Notes: generated by a model from the letters alone, not told the origin. Shown: positions 9,152 to 18,076, numbered from the stretch's first letter. The stretch is 64,000 nucleotides of DNA from Pseudomonas fluorescens (GCF_900636825.1 NZ_LR134318.1:5193501-5257500), one strand, 5' to 3'. Made by a program: numbers and translations.

Positions 9152-10828
9152 ATGCGCCAGAAAACGAACAGCTCTCCCCCGAGAGTCGACATCCTGGATC
9201 CTCAAACACCGCGGATACCTGACGCCGAAGTGCCGCTGTTTCGACTGCCGGACATTCTGCCCGTCACAGCGGTTCAGAAGCTGGACACCGGCCCCGCTAA
9301 GCCCGTGGAATCGAGCGGCCAGCGCGGCGATGAACGCGGCGTAATTTCCGCCGTGGCCATCACCGACTCTGCCGTAATCACCGGCATCGGCGCGTCCCCA
9401 GCGACGGTGCACGGGTTGACCGACTACTTGCTCAAACCCGCCATGCTGCGCGGCATGCAGCCCGCTGACCCGGAGGGCTTCCGCTATGTGGTCGGACGCA
9501 AGTTTGCCGATGTGAAAGGCATTGGCACGGTGCACATCGAGTTCGACGCCAGCATCAACGCTCATCGGGCCAGCGACCTCTATAAACGGTTGCCGCCAGG
9601 GGTGGTGCTGTTCAAAAACCCGGGTGAAGCAACGTGGAGCCCGATTCCGGTGGTGCAGCACGCCAACCCGTTGAAACGGCCGCTGACACCCGAGGGCGAG
9701 GCCTCGACCGGCTCGCCAGCGAAACGACCGGTATCTGTCCCCGAGCCAGTGCCCGAGCCGCCTGTCAACGCGATCGAGGCACACGGTCTATTACTCGACG
9801 GTCCGTTCAAATCGCTGTATCCCGAACAAACCCCAGAAGAGCGGGCAGAACGCCTACGCGGCTTCAATCTGTCGCCCCGCCAACACGCCCGATTGCTGAC
9901 TGACCTGAGCGCTCACCTGCAACTTCCAGCATGGCTCGAAACCCACAGGCTGCAGTCCATCGACCCAGACCATCCCGCGCGATTCGAGCACATGCGCAAG
10001 GACATCGAGCCGCTGCTCATTGCCTTGAGAAACGACAAGCATTGGGATAACGCTGACATCCAAAACAGTGTCAGCCGAGAGTTTTATGAGGCGTTCCTAA
10101 GCAGCGTCGGTTATTTGCGCAATACCCACGGCAACCTCTACCGCACGGATATCCCAGGGGTTTTCCGCGCCGATGACCGCACGCCGTTCGAACTTGCGCT
10201 GGACGGCAGAATACTGCCGCGCATGAAGCATCCCAAGGGCGCGACAACTGACATCCCGATCAGCAGCACGGTGAGCCTGAAATTGCTCAGCGATTACAAC
10301 ACCGCTCCCGATCCGGAATACCTTTTGTATAACACCCAGCATGATCGGCGTCCCGGCAGGCGACCTGACGAAATGGACGACACTGAGGTTGACGCGTCGT
10401 TCGATGATGACAGTCCCTATGAAACCATCCGCCACGAACAGAAACTCGTCTTCAACTACGCGATCGACACCCGCGGGATGGAAGTTGTGCTGAACGAAGA
10501 GAATCGTTACTTCAATCGCCATGACAGGCAGCAAGGCGCTTGGCTGCCGGATGACTCGCTTGAAGCGCATGTTTCCGTTGCCAAGGATCGGGGCATCGAC
10601 AGCGCGCGCCTATGGCTGCTCGATTCCAGTCTCACTCGGGCGGCAAAAATAGATGACCTTGCCGAGATGGCCGGTGATCAGGCGCAATCGATCACCGACC
10701 GCACCCACGCCGGGGCGCGCAACATGGACGAGTACGATCGGTTGATCAGCGCCGCCGCCAGCGCGGGCAAACCCGTTCTGCAACTTGCCGGTGAGGCATT
10801 TTCCAACGATATCGCCTGGCCCCGGTAA
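9152..10828 (+). CDS. Predicted ADP-ribosyltransferase toxin subunit (LT/pertussis-like C-terminal domain)
   Basis: A 558-aa protein without signal peptide. Residues 1-60 are proline-rich; 95-170 form a compact unknown domain ending VVLFKNPGEATWSPI; 172-207 are a proline/glutamate linker; 210-330 are helical. Residues 330-500 match the R-S-E arrangement of cholera/LT/pertussis-type ADP-ribosyltransferases: GVFRADDRTP (Arg339; compare YRADSRPP of LT), PISSTVSL (371-373) for the STS strand, and PDDSLEAHVSVAKDRGID with Glu471 where LT has its catalytic Glu. A ribosome site AAGGA (9139-9143) lies eight bases before ATG 9152 and overlaps the end of the preceding gene, so the two are translationally coupled. 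Probable cargo of the pore-forming partner; activity and target are inferred. Confidence 0.65.
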   Translation: MRQKTNSSPPRVDILDPQTPRIPDAEVPLFRLPDILPVTAVQKLDTGPAKPVESSGQRGDERGVISAVAITDSAVITGIGASPATVHGLTDYLLKPAMLRGMQPADPEGFRYVVGRKFADVKGIGTVHIEFDASINAHRASDLYKRLPPGVVLFKNPGEATWSPIPVVQHANPLKRPLTPEGEASTGSPAKRPVSVPEPVPEPPVNAIEAHGLLLDGPFKSLYPEQTPEERAERLRGFNLSPRQHARLLTDLSAHLQLPAWLETHRLQSIDPDHPARFEHMRKDIEPLLIALRNDKHWDNADIQNSVSREFYEAFLSSVGYLRNTHGNLYRTDIPGVFRADDRTPFELALDGRILPRMKHPKGATTDIPISSTVSLKLLSDYNTAPDPEYLLYNTQHDRRPGRRPDEMDDTEVDASFDDDSPYETIRHEQKLVFNYAIDTRGMEVVLNEENRYFNRHDRQQGAWLPDDSLEAHVSVAKDRGIDSARLWLLDSSLTRAAKIDDLAEMAGDQAQSITDRTHAGARNMDEYDRLISAAASAGKPVLQLAGEAFSNDIAWPR

Positions 10829-10843
10829 CGGCTGCCAGCCTTA

Positions 10844-11434
10844 TCAGGTGAACAACTCGCCCTGCAGTTCGTCGAGCAGCGCCTGGATCGCATCAAGGCG
10901 CTGCTGCGGATCGTCGAGTTGCAGCAGGTCGATCTTGTCTTCCTCGGCAAACGGCAGCAGGTACGCCAACTGGTTCGCCAGCGACTGTTGGCCTGCTGCG
11001 TCGGTGCCCATGTTCAACGCCTCGACCATCGGGTGTTCGGCCAAGGCCTTGAGCAGCGCGACCAGATCAGCATCTTCTTCCTGCAGCGGTTGTTCGGGTT
11101 CGTCATCGAGCCAGTCGACCTCAGCGACCAGCAACTGATCGCGCTGCACTTCGGTGCGCAGCACCTCAAAGCGGCGCCCGCCCTGCACGCGGATTCCCAG
11201 CAAACCGTTGTCCTGTTGCTGAAAATCGGTGATCCGCGCTTCGCAGCCCACCAGTGCAAAACCTTCCGGCGCCACCCCGACTTCGCTGCCCTCGAGGATG
11301 CACACCACACCGAAACCGACGCCCTGTTTCATGCAGCGGCCGATCATGTCGAGGTAGCGTGCTTCGAAGATCTGCAAGTCGAGGTTGCAGCCGGGAAACA
11401 GCACTGTGTTCAGCGGGAAAAGCGGCAGACTCAT
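10844..11434 (-). CDS. Lon N-terminal (substrate-binding) domain protein
   Basis: A 196-aa stand-alone LON-N/PUA-like domain without the ATPase or protease parts of Lon. It starts MSLPLFPLNTVLFPGCNLDL and contains LQIFEARYLDMIGRCM, the usual opening of the family. ATG 11434 is chosen because AAGGA sits eight bases upstream of it; the ATG at 11440 would be only two bases from that site. Its function is not established; such proteins may present substrates or bind ligands. It converges with the ADP-ribosyltransferase-like gene across a 15-nt gap and lies downstream of lrgB. Confidence 0.88.
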   Translation of the reverse strand: MSLPLFPLNTVLFPGCNLDLQIFEARYLDMIGRCMKQGVGFGVVCILEGSEVGVAPEGFALVGCEARITDFQQQDNGLLGIRVQGGRRFEVLRTEVQRDQLLVAEVDWLDDEPEQPLQEEDADLVALLKALAEHPMVEALNMGTDAAGQQSLANQLAYLLPFAEEDKIDLLQLDDPQQRLDAIQALLDELQGELFT

Positions 11435-11444
11435 AGACATTTCC

Positions 11445-12161
11445 TTACACCACCATCGACACCGCCAACGGCAGGAACACCGCCGTGGCCACGCCCATCA
11501 GACTCATTGCCAGCGCGGCAAACGCGCCGCACTCATCGTTTTCCTGCATCGCCACGGCCGTGCCAACTGCGTGGGCGGTCATGCCCAACGCCATGCCGCG
11601 CGCTTCGGGGCTGTGCACGCCGAGGCGGGTCAACAGCGCCGGACCGAAGATCGCCCCGATCACCCCGGTGATCAGCACGAACACCGCTGCCAGCGCCGCT
11701 ACTCCACCGATCTGCTCGGCCACCAGCATCGCAATCGGCGAGGTCACCGACTTCGGCGCCATGGTCATCAGAATCATGTGATCGGCACCAAACCACCAGC
11801 CCAGCGCCACACCCATTCCGGTTGCGACCACCCCGCCTATCACCAGCGTAGTAAAAATCGGCCAGAACAATTGACGGATGCGTCGCAGATTCAAGTAAAG
11901 CGGCACCGCCAACGCGACCGTGGCCGGGCCGAGCAGGATGCTGAGGATCTCGGTGCTTTTGCGGTATTCGGCGTACGTCAGGCCACAACCGAGCAACACA
12001 CCAATCACCAACAACATGGAGACCAGCACCGGTTGCAGAAAGATCCAGCGGGTTTTCTCGAATGCCGCCAGCACCAGTTGATAGGCGCCAAGGGTGATGC
12101 CAATGCCGAACAGCGGATGATGAATCACCGACGCCCACGCACCTTGCCAGTCGAACAGCAT
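11445..12161 (-). CDS. lrgB: LrgB/CidB family membrane protein
   Basis: A 238-aa multi-pass inner-membrane protein of the LrgB/CidB family, partner of the LrgA protein encoded just upstream. Family-typical stretches include LLGPATVALAVPLYLN, MAPKSVTSPIAMLVAEQIGG and MALGMTAHAVGTAVAM. The LrgAB/CidAB pair is linked to holin-like control of murein hydrolases and, in plants and some bacteria, to export of small organic acids. The start codon overlaps the lrgA stop as TGATG, so the two are translationally coupled. Confidence 0.93.
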   Translation of the reverse strand: MLFDWQGAWASVIHHPLFGIGITLGAYQLVLAAFEKTRWIFLQPVLVSMLLVIGVLLGCGLTYAEYRKSTEILSILLGPATVALAVPLYLNLRRIRQLFWPIFTTLVIGGVVATGMGVALGWWFGADHMILMTMAPKSVTSPIAMLVAEQIGGVAALAAVFVLITGVIGAIFGPALLTRLGVHSPEARGMALGMTAHAVGTAVAMQENDECGAFAALAMSLMGVATAVFLPLAVSMVV

Positions 12162-12523
12162 CAGGATTCCTCCGACCGAGGCGCATGGCGCTTGATCAGA
12201 CGCTGCATCAGCACCCCCGCAAAGGCCATCGACAGGATCAGCGACAGCACCAGCGCGCCGACGATCGCCCAGAAATCCGCGGCGATCGCTGTCGCGTAAA
12301 CCATCACGCCCACCGCCGGCGGCACCAGCAGCAGCGGCAGATAACGCAGCAGACTGCCCGCCGCCTGGTTCAGCGGTTCCCCGACCTCACCGCGCACGAT
12401 CAGGAAGACCAGCAACAGCAGCAAGCCGACAATCGGCCCCGGCAGTATGGGCAACAGCAAATGGTTGAGCGCCGTGCCGAGCAATTGAAACAGCACTAGC
12501 AGGGTCAGGCCACGTAGCAACAT
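12161..12523 (-). CDS. lrgA: CidA/LrgA family holin-like membrane protein
   Basis: A 120-aa protein with four predicted membrane segments, matching the size of CidA/LrgA. Diagnostic stretches are LLPILPGPIVGLLLLLVFL and PLLLVPPAVGVMVYA. It is first in an lrgA-lrgB-(LON-N) minus-strand unit. The divergent MaoC gene begins about 190 nt away, so promoters for both lie in between. Confidence 0.93.
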   Translation of the reverse strand: MLLRGLTLLVLFQLLGTALNHLLLPILPGPIVGLLLLLVFLIVRGEVGEPLNQAAGSLLRYLPLLLVPPAVGVMVYATAIAADFWAIVGALVLSLILSMAFAGVLMQRLIKRHAPRSEES

Positions 12524-12716
12524 CCGACATCTCCGTCTTGTATTTCACCCAGCAGGGGCCCGGCATTATAAGCATGCCTGCGCTATGGATCGGCATTCGC
12601 CAAAAGCATGGTCGGTTGACCGGAGCAAATCGCCATGATGATCTACAGTGGTTCGCAGGGCGGTCAAACCCGCCACCAGAAAAACTATAAAACCGATGAA
12701 CCCAAGGAGAGTCTCA

Positions 12717-13172
12717 ATGCCCTATGTTCCCGTTGCAGAGCTCAAAGATTATGTCGGCAAGGAACTCGGACGTTCCGAATGGCTCACCATCGATCAAGAG
12801 CGCATCAACCTGTTCGCTGAAGCCACCGGTGATTTTCAGTTCATTCACGTCGATCCGGTCAAAGCCGCGCAAACGCCGTTTGGCAGCACGATTGCCCATG
12901 GTTTTCTGTCGCTGTCGCTGATGCCGAAACTGATGGAAGACATCCTCGTGCTGCCGGAAGGCGTGAAGATGGTCGTCAACTATGGCCTGGACAGCGTGCG
13001 TTTCATCCAGCCGGTGAAGGTCAATTCGAAGGTTCGCCTCAAGGTCGACCTCGGCGAAGTGACCGAGAAAAAACCCGGTCAATGGCTGCTCAAAGCCACC
13101 GCAACGCTGGAGATAGAAGGCTCGGACAAACCCGCCTATATCGCCGAGCCGCTGTCGCTCTGCTTCGTCTGA
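12717..13172 (+). CDS. MaoC-family (R)-specific enoyl-CoA hydratase
   Basis: A 151-aa hot-dog-fold hydratase. The hydratase-2 motif is visible as ATGDFQFIHVDPVKAA followed by FGSTIAHGFLSLSL, with the Asp/His pair expected of the active site. ATG 12717 is fixed by the strong ribosome site AAGGAGAG at 12703-12710; upstream in-frame starts lack one. Probable role in fatty-acid or polyhydroxyalkanoate metabolism, as for other stand-alone MaoC proteins; the acyl substrate cannot be read from sequence. Confidence 0.9.
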   Translation: MPYVPVAELKDYVGKELGRSEWLTIDQERINLFAEATGDFQFIHVDPVKAAQTPFGSTIAHGFLSLSLMPKLMEDILVLPEGVKMVVNYGLDSVRFIQPVKVNSKVRLKVDLGEVTEKKPGQWLLKATATLEIEGSDKPAYIAEPLSLCFV

Positions 13173-13274
13173 TCGTTCTGGATGCGAAGCAGCGCACGCT
13201 GTTTCGCGTCACGTCTCTATATATGCGACGCATAGCTGCGGCATACTCGGTCGCCTAATTGCCCGGATCCCGCT

Positions 13275-15002
13275 ATGCGCTCAATCGCTCGTCTTGCACC
13301 CCTTGCCCTGACCCTGATGCTCACCGCTTGCGGCGACGGCGAATCGCTGTTGCCGCCGGATGCGCGCCTGCCGGACGGCGGACGCTATCGCGGGGAACTG
13401 GTCGATGGTTTGCTGCAAGGTCAGGGCCGCGTCGACTACCCCAATGGCAGTTGGTATGCCGGGCAGTTCGACAAGGGCCAATGGCACGGGCAAGGCGAAT
13501 GGCATGGCAGCAACGGCGAGGTTTATCGCGGCCAGTTCCAGCAAGGCCTGTTCGAAGGCCAAGGCAGCCTGACCACCAGCGCCAGCAGTTACACCGGCGG
13601 TTTCAAGCAGGGCCGACGCGACGGTGAAGGCACTCTGAAAGAAAACGGCATGACCTATCGCGGCGAATTCAAGGCTGACCAGTATTCCGGGCTCGGCCGT
13701 CTGGAAATGGACGACGGCAGCTCTTATCAAGGCCAGTTCGCCCATGGCAAACCCAACGGCGAAGGCCAGCGCGGCGATGCCAGCGGCAATTCTTTCAGCG
13801 GCCACTTCGTCAACGGTCAGCTGGAAGGCAACGGCACCTTCAGCAGCGCCGATGGCGACATCTATGTCGGCGGTTTCAAGAACAATCAACTGCACGGCAA
13901 GGGCCGCTACGAAAACGCTGACGGCGACGTCTGGCTTGGCCAGTTCAAAGAAGGCGCGCTGACCGGCAAGGGCGAACTGATCGGCGCCGACGGCAGCCAT
14001 TTCGTTGGCACGTTCAGCGACTGGCGCTTCAGCGGTCAGGGTCGCTTGAACCTGGCCGATGGCAGCTTCTATGTTGGCGGTTTCGACAACGACAGTTACT
14101 CCGGACCCGGCACGCTGGTGTTGACCGACGGTAGCGTGATGAGCGGCAGCTGGATCAACGGCCAGCGCGTGCGCGATGCCGACGGCAAGTTATTGCCCGA
14201 CACTCTCGAAATCGGCTTGCTCGCCCAAGGTCGCTTGCTCGACGACGCATTGGCGGCGATCCCCGCTTCGACTCCGGCGGTCGAGCTGTACACCCTGACC
14301 CTCGGTGGTGACGGCAAGCAAAGCGTGTTTCTGCGCGAATCTGATTTCGTCGCCAATATGCTCCATACACGCTTCGGCGCCCACGGCCAGATTCGCCTGG
14401 TCAACCACCGCGATCATCTCGGCGACCGGCCGATGGCTACCCGCGAGAACCTGCGCCGCGCCGCGCAAACTCTCGCCGAACGCAGCGGCCCGGAAGATTT
14501 GCTGTTCATCTACCTGACCAGCCACGGCACCGCCGAACACGAACTGGTACTCGATCAGCCGCGCATGGAACTGGCCGACCTACCGGCAGACGAACTTGCC
14601 GCCGTGCTGGCGCCGCTGAAGAACCGCGACAAGATCATCGTCATTTCCGCCTGCTATTCCGGCGGCTTCCTGCCCGTTTTGAAAGACGAACGTACGCTGA
14701 TCATGACCGCCTCGCGGGCGGATCGGGTGTCGTTCGGCTGTTCGGAAGAAGCCAACTTCACTTACTTCGGCGATGCGCTGTTCGCTCAGGCGCTGAACCA
14801 GACCGACGATCTCGAGCAAGCCTTCAAGCTGGCCAAGGCCACCGTCGCCGAACGCGAACTCGCCGACGGTTTCGAAGCTTCCGAGCCGCAGATCTGGGCG
14901 CCGAAAACCGTGCTCTCACACTGGCAGCTGCTGCGTAAACAGCAAGCCCGAAAAGCATTGCAAAGCACCGCATTGAACGACGGGGCGACAAAAGGCAACT
15001 AA
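13275..15002 (+). CDS. MORN-repeat lipoprotein with C-terminal caspase-like (C13/legumain-type) peptidase domain
   Basis: A 575-aa lipoprotein. The signal peptide ends in the lipobox LTAC (Cys19) with Gly at +2, which suggests the outer membrane. Residues about 33-300 hold eleven to twelve MORN-type repeats of about 23 residues (YxGxFxxGxxxGxGxxxxxxG), for example GSWYAGQFDKGQWHGQGEW. Residues about 330-560 form a caspase-fold peptidase: a hydrophobic strand LLFIYLTSHG with His417, and KIIVISACYSGG with Cys460, the expected dyad of family C13/C14 enzymes. MORN repeats usually bind membranes or proteins, so they may position the peptidase. Substrate unknown. Both catalytic residues are intact. 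Confidence 0.85.
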   Translation: MRSIARLAPLALTLMLTACGDGESLLPPDARLPDGGRYRGELVDGLLQGQGRVDYPNGSWYAGQFDKGQWHGQGEWHGSNGEVYRGQFQQGLFEGQGSLTTSASSYTGGFKQGRRDGEGTLKENGMTYRGEFKADQYSGLGRLEMDDGSSYQGQFAHGKPNGEGQRGDASGNSFSGHFVNGQLEGNGTFSSADGDIYVGGFKNNQLHGKGRYENADGDVWLGQFKEGALTGKGELIGADGSHFVGTFSDWRFSGQGRLNLADGSFYVGGFDNDSYSGPGTLVLTDGSVMSGSWINGQRVRDADGKLLPDTLEIGLLAQGRLLDDALAAIPASTPAVELYTLTLGGDGKQSVFLRESDFVANMLHTRFGAHGQIRLVNHRDHLGDRPMATRENLRRAAQTLAERSGPEDLLFIYLTSHGTAEHELVLDQPRMELADLPADELAAVLAPLKNRDKIIVISACYSGGFLPVLKDERTLIMTASRADRVSFGCSEEANFTYFGDALFAQALNQTDDLEQAFKLAKATVAERELADGFEASEPQIWAPKTVLSHWQLLRKQQARKALQSTALNDGATKGN

Positions 15003-15029
15003 GCTGAACAGTATCAAGGGAGAGACACT

Positions 15030-15671
15030 ATGTACTTGACGCCTCAGCACGTATTGCTTGCCGGAGCCACCGGATTGACCGGTGAACATCTGCTCGACCG
15101 TTTGCTCAATGAGCCAACGATTACCCGTGTCCTCGCCCCTTCGCGCCGGCCGCTGGCCGAGCATCCGCATCTGGAAAACCCGGTCGGCGACCCGCAGGTG
15201 TTTCTGCCGCAGCTCAGCGGTCGGGTCGATATCGCCTACTGCTGCCTCGGCACCACGATCAAGCAGGCAGGTTCCGAAGAAGCGTTTCGTGCGGTGGACC
15301 TGGACATGGTCGTGGCGTTCGCCAAGCGTGCGCGGGAAATGGGCGCACGGCACCTGATCGTGATCAGTGCGATTGGCGCCGACCCGAAATCGTCGGTTTT
15401 CTACAACCGGGTCAAAGGCGAAATGGAACAGGCCCTGCGCGCGCAGGACTGGCCACAACTGACCATCTGCCGGCCTTCGCTGTTGTTGGGCGAGCGCATC
15501 GAACCGCGGCTGGCCGAGCAACTGGCCGGGCCGTTATCGAAGCTGATTCCCGGCAAATACCGCGGCATCGAAGCCTGCCAGTTGGCTCGGGCGATGTGGC
15601 GGCTGGCGCTGGAAGAACAGGATGGCGTGCGGGTGATCGAGTCGGACGAGCTGAGGAAGTTGGGCAAATAA
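15030..15671 (+). CDS. Atypical short-chain dehydrogenase / NAD(P)-binding oxidoreductase
   Basis: A 213-aa Rossmann-fold protein with the nucleotide-binding motif LLAGATGLTGEHLLDRLL at the N-terminus and YNRVKGEMEQALR in place of the classic YxxxK. It resembles the HTATIP2/YbjT-like NAD(P)H-binding group. A ribosome site (AAGGGAGAG) precedes ATG 15030. The gene follows the MORN peptidase by 27 nt and is probably cotranscribed. Substrate unknown. Confidence 0.85.
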   Translation: MYLTPQHVLLAGATGLTGEHLLDRLLNEPTITRVLAPSRRPLAEHPHLENPVGDPQVFLPQLSGRVDIAYCCLGTTIKQAGSEEAFRAVDLDMVVAFAKRAREMGARHLIVISAIGADPKSSVFYNRVKGEMEQALRAQDWPQLTICRPSLLLGERIEPRLAEQLAGPLSKLIPGKYRGIEACQLARAMWRLALEEQDGVRVIESDELRKLGK

Positions 15672-15695
15672 TCTTGCGGTGGCTGGGCTGGCCTC

Positions 15696-15786
15696 TTCGC
15701 GGGCAAGCCCGCTCCCACAGTGTTCGTCTGCGACCATAGTTTTGTGAACGACATAGAAATCTGTGGGAGCGTGGCTTGCCCGCGAA
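15696..15786. repeat. REP palindrome pair (GTGGGAGC / CGGGCAAGCC type)
   Basis: Two inverted arms, TTCGCGGGCAAGCCCGCTCC at 15696 and CTGTGGGAGCGTGGCTTGCC ending in CGCGAA at 15786, flank a 40-nt spacer. This is the second REP family of the window, here between two convergent genes. Confidence 0.85.
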
Positions 15787-15805
15787 TGGAGTGCGCAGCA
15801 CTCCC

Positions 15806-16090
15806 CTACAATCCACCGGTCGCCTGAAAACTCACGCCAATCACCGTGAGCAAAGACAGCGGCAACAACAGCGTATCAAGCAATGCACTGGCAGGCAGAT
15901 CCACGCCCGGATAGCGCGGCGCTTCGGCACCGAACCGATCCATCGCGCAACAGCCGCCATTCAACGCATACAGGTCCAGCCGCGTTCCCGAATACACCAC
16001 CGGTGCGCCCGGCTTCGCCGCGTCCAGTGTCCGCGCCGTGGCGCACCCGGCCAATATCACCATCAGGCCCAGCAACAGCAGCTTATTCAT
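15806..16090 (-). CDS. YceK/YidQ family lipoprotein
   Basis: A 94-aa lipoprotein with lipobox LAGC (Cys16) and the family body: PVVYSGTRLDLYAL, a cysteine pair in GGCCAMDRFG, and VDLPASALLDTLLLPLSLL. Members are small outer-membrane lipoproteins of unknown role. Its ATG overlaps the end of ubiX by eight bases, so it is likely cotranscribed with mpl and ubiX. Confidence 0.88.
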   Translation of the reverse strand: MNKLLLLGLMVILAGCATARTLDAAKPGAPVVYSGTRLDLYALNGGCCAMDRFGAEAPRYPGVDLPASALLDTLLLPLSLLTVIGVSFQATGGL

Positions 16091-16730
16091 CGCTGCTCAG
16101 GTGATGCTCGCCCCAGCGCGGCAACATGTCCTGCGGGATGCCCAACAGATTGAGGATCCGCGCAACGACGAAGTCGATCAGATCATCGATGGTCTGCGGC
16201 TGATGATAAAAGCCTGGCGACGCCGGCAGGATCGTCACGCCCATGTTCGACAACTTGAGCATGTGTTCCAGGTGAATGCTCGAATACGGCGCTTCGCGCG
16301 GCACCAGAATCAACTGACGGCGCTCCTTCAGCGTGACGTCGGCGGCGCGCTCGATCAGGTTGTTGCAGGCCCCCGTCGCGATCGCCGACAGCGTGCCGGT
16401 GGAACACGGCACCACCACCATCGCCGCTGGCGCGCCCGAGCCGGAAGCCACCGGCGACATCCAGTCTTCCTTGCCGTACACACGAATCTGCCCGGCGGCC
16501 GCGCCGGTATATTCGGTGAGGAACGCCTGCATCATCTGCGGCTTGGGCGGCAGCGTTACATCGGTCTCGGTGGCCATCACCAATTGCGCAGCCTTGGAGA
16601 TGAGAAAGTGCACTTCGCGATCTTCACGCACCAGGCAATCGAGCAGGCGCAAGCCGTATTGCGCGCCGGACGCGCCGGTCATCGCCAGCGTGATGCGTTC
16701 CGGGCCATTGCTGTCGAAACGAGTACTCAT
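16083..16730 (-). CDS. ubiX: Flavin prenyltransferase UbiX
   Basis: Makes prenylated FMN, the cofactor of the UbiD decarboxylase in ubiquinone synthesis. The 215-aa protein has the flavoprotein motif LAMTGASGAQYGLRLLD, the VVPCSTGTLSAIATG loop, and LVPREAPYSSIHLEHML. ATG 16730 overlaps the mpl stop as ATGA. The upstream extension in the same frame runs inside mpl and is not credible. Confidence 0.95.
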   Translation of the reverse strand: MSTRFDSNGPERITLAMTGASGAQYGLRLLDCLVREDREVHFLISKAAQLVMATETDVTLPPKPQMMQAFLTEYTGAAAGQIRVYGKEDWMSPVASGSGAPAAMVVVPCSTGTLSAIATGACNNLIERAADVTLKERRQLILVPREAPYSSIHLEHMLKLSNMGVTILPASPGFYHQPQTIDDLIDFVVARILNLLGIPQDMLPRWGEHHLSSDE

Positions 16731-18076
16731 TGCAGCGCCTCGGCGAGTTTGCCGTGCAGGCCGCCAAAGCCGCCGTTGCTCATGATCACTACGTGAGTGC
16801 CGGGCTGCGCCTGGCTTTTCACGCGCTCGATAATGCCTTCCAGCGAATCGCTGACAATCGACGGCACTGTGCACAATGCAGCAGTCGCGCCAAGGTCCCA
16901 GCCAAGGTTTGCCGGGGCATACCAGATGACCTGGTCGGCATCGACCACGCTGTCTGGCAAACCATCACGGTGCGCGCCGAGCTTCATCGAATTGGAGCGC
17001 GGTTCGATGATCGCGATCAGTGGCGCATCGCCGATGCGTTTGCGCAAGCCATCGAGGGTGGTGGCGATGGCAGTCGGGTGGTGGGCGAAGTCGTCGTAAA
17101 TGGTAATGCCGCGTACTTCAGCGACTTTCTCCATGCGGCGCTTGACGTTCTTGAACGCGCTCAGACCGGCGATGCCCATCGACGGCACCACGCCGACGTG
17201 ACGCGCAGCGGCCAGAGCAGCCAAGGCGTTGGCGACGTTGTGCTGACCCGTCAACTCCCACTCGACGGTGCCTTGCGCCACGCCTTCGAACATCACTTCA
17301 AACGCCGAACCGTCCTCGCTGAGCAATTTGACCTGCCACTGACCGCCGGCACCGGTGGTTTGCACCGGTGTCCAGCAACCCATCTCGATGACGCGCTGCA
17401 ACGCCGGTTCGGTAGTCGGATGGATGACCAGGCCTTCGCTCGGGATGGTGCGCACCAAATGATGGAACTGACGTTCGATCGCTGGCAGATCGGGGAAGAT
17501 GTCCGCGTGATCGAACTCAAGGTTGTTGAGGATCGCGGTACGCGGGCGGTAGTGGACGAATTTCGAGCGTTTGTCGAAGAATGCACTGTCGTACTCGTCG
17601 GCTTCGATCACGAAGAACGGCGTGTCGCCCAAGCGCGCAGACACCGAGAAGTTCTGCGGCACGCCGCCGATCAGGAACCCCGGGCTCATGCCGGCGTGTT
17701 CCAGCACCCAGGCGAGCATGCTGCTGGTGGTGGTTTTACCGTGCGTACCGGCCACCGCCAACACCCAGCGACCTTGCAGCACGTGGTCAGCCAGCCACTG
17801 CGGGCCGGAAACGTACGGCAAGCCTTTGTTCAGTACATATTCCACCGCCGGGTTGCCACGGGACATGGCATTGCCGATCACCACCAGATCAGGTGCCGGA
17901 TCGAGCTGCGCCGGGTCATAACCCTGTGTCAGCTGAATGCCCTGAGCTTCGAGCTGCGTGCTCATCGGCGGGTAGACGTTGGCGTCGGAGCCGGTCACGT
18001 GATGGCCCAGCTCTTTGGCCAACACCGCCATCGAGCCCATGAAAGTCCCGCAGATACCCAGAATATGAATGTGCAT
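16727..18076 (-). CDS. mpl: UDP-N-acetylmuramate:L-alanyl-gamma-D-glutamyl-meso-diaminopimelate ligase Mpl
   Basis: Murein recycling ligase that attaches recovered tripeptide to UDP-MurNAc. The 449-aa protein starts MHIHILGICGTFMG and has the ATP-binding motif VAGTHGKTTTSSML, the FFVIEADEYDSAFFDKRSKF region and YDDFAHHPTAI near the ligase C-terminal domain. ATG 18076 is chosen because GAGGT precedes it and the conserved fold begins there. It is the first gene of mpl-ubiX-yceK. Confidence 0.95.
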   Translation of the reverse strand: MHIHILGICGTFMGSMAVLAKELGHHVTGSDANVYPPMSTQLEAQGIQLTQGYDPAQLDPAPDLVVIGNAMSRGNPAVEYVLNKGLPYVSGPQWLADHVLQGRWVLAVAGTHGKTTTSSMLAWVLEHAGMSPGFLIGGVPQNFSVSARLGDTPFFVIEADEYDSAFFDKRSKFVHYRPRTAILNNLEFDHADIFPDLPAIERQFHHLVRTIPSEGLVIHPTTEPALQRVIEMGCWTPVQTTGAGGQWQVKLLSEDGSAFEVMFEGVAQGTVEWELTGQHNVANALAALAAARHVGVVPSMGIAGLSAFKNVKRRMEKVAEVRGITIYDDFAHHPTAIATTLDGLRKRIGDAPLIAIIEPRSNSMKLGAHRDGLPDSVVDADQVIWYAPANLGWDLGATAALCTVPSIVSDSLEGIIERVKSQAQPGTHVVIMSNGGFGGLHGKLAEALQ

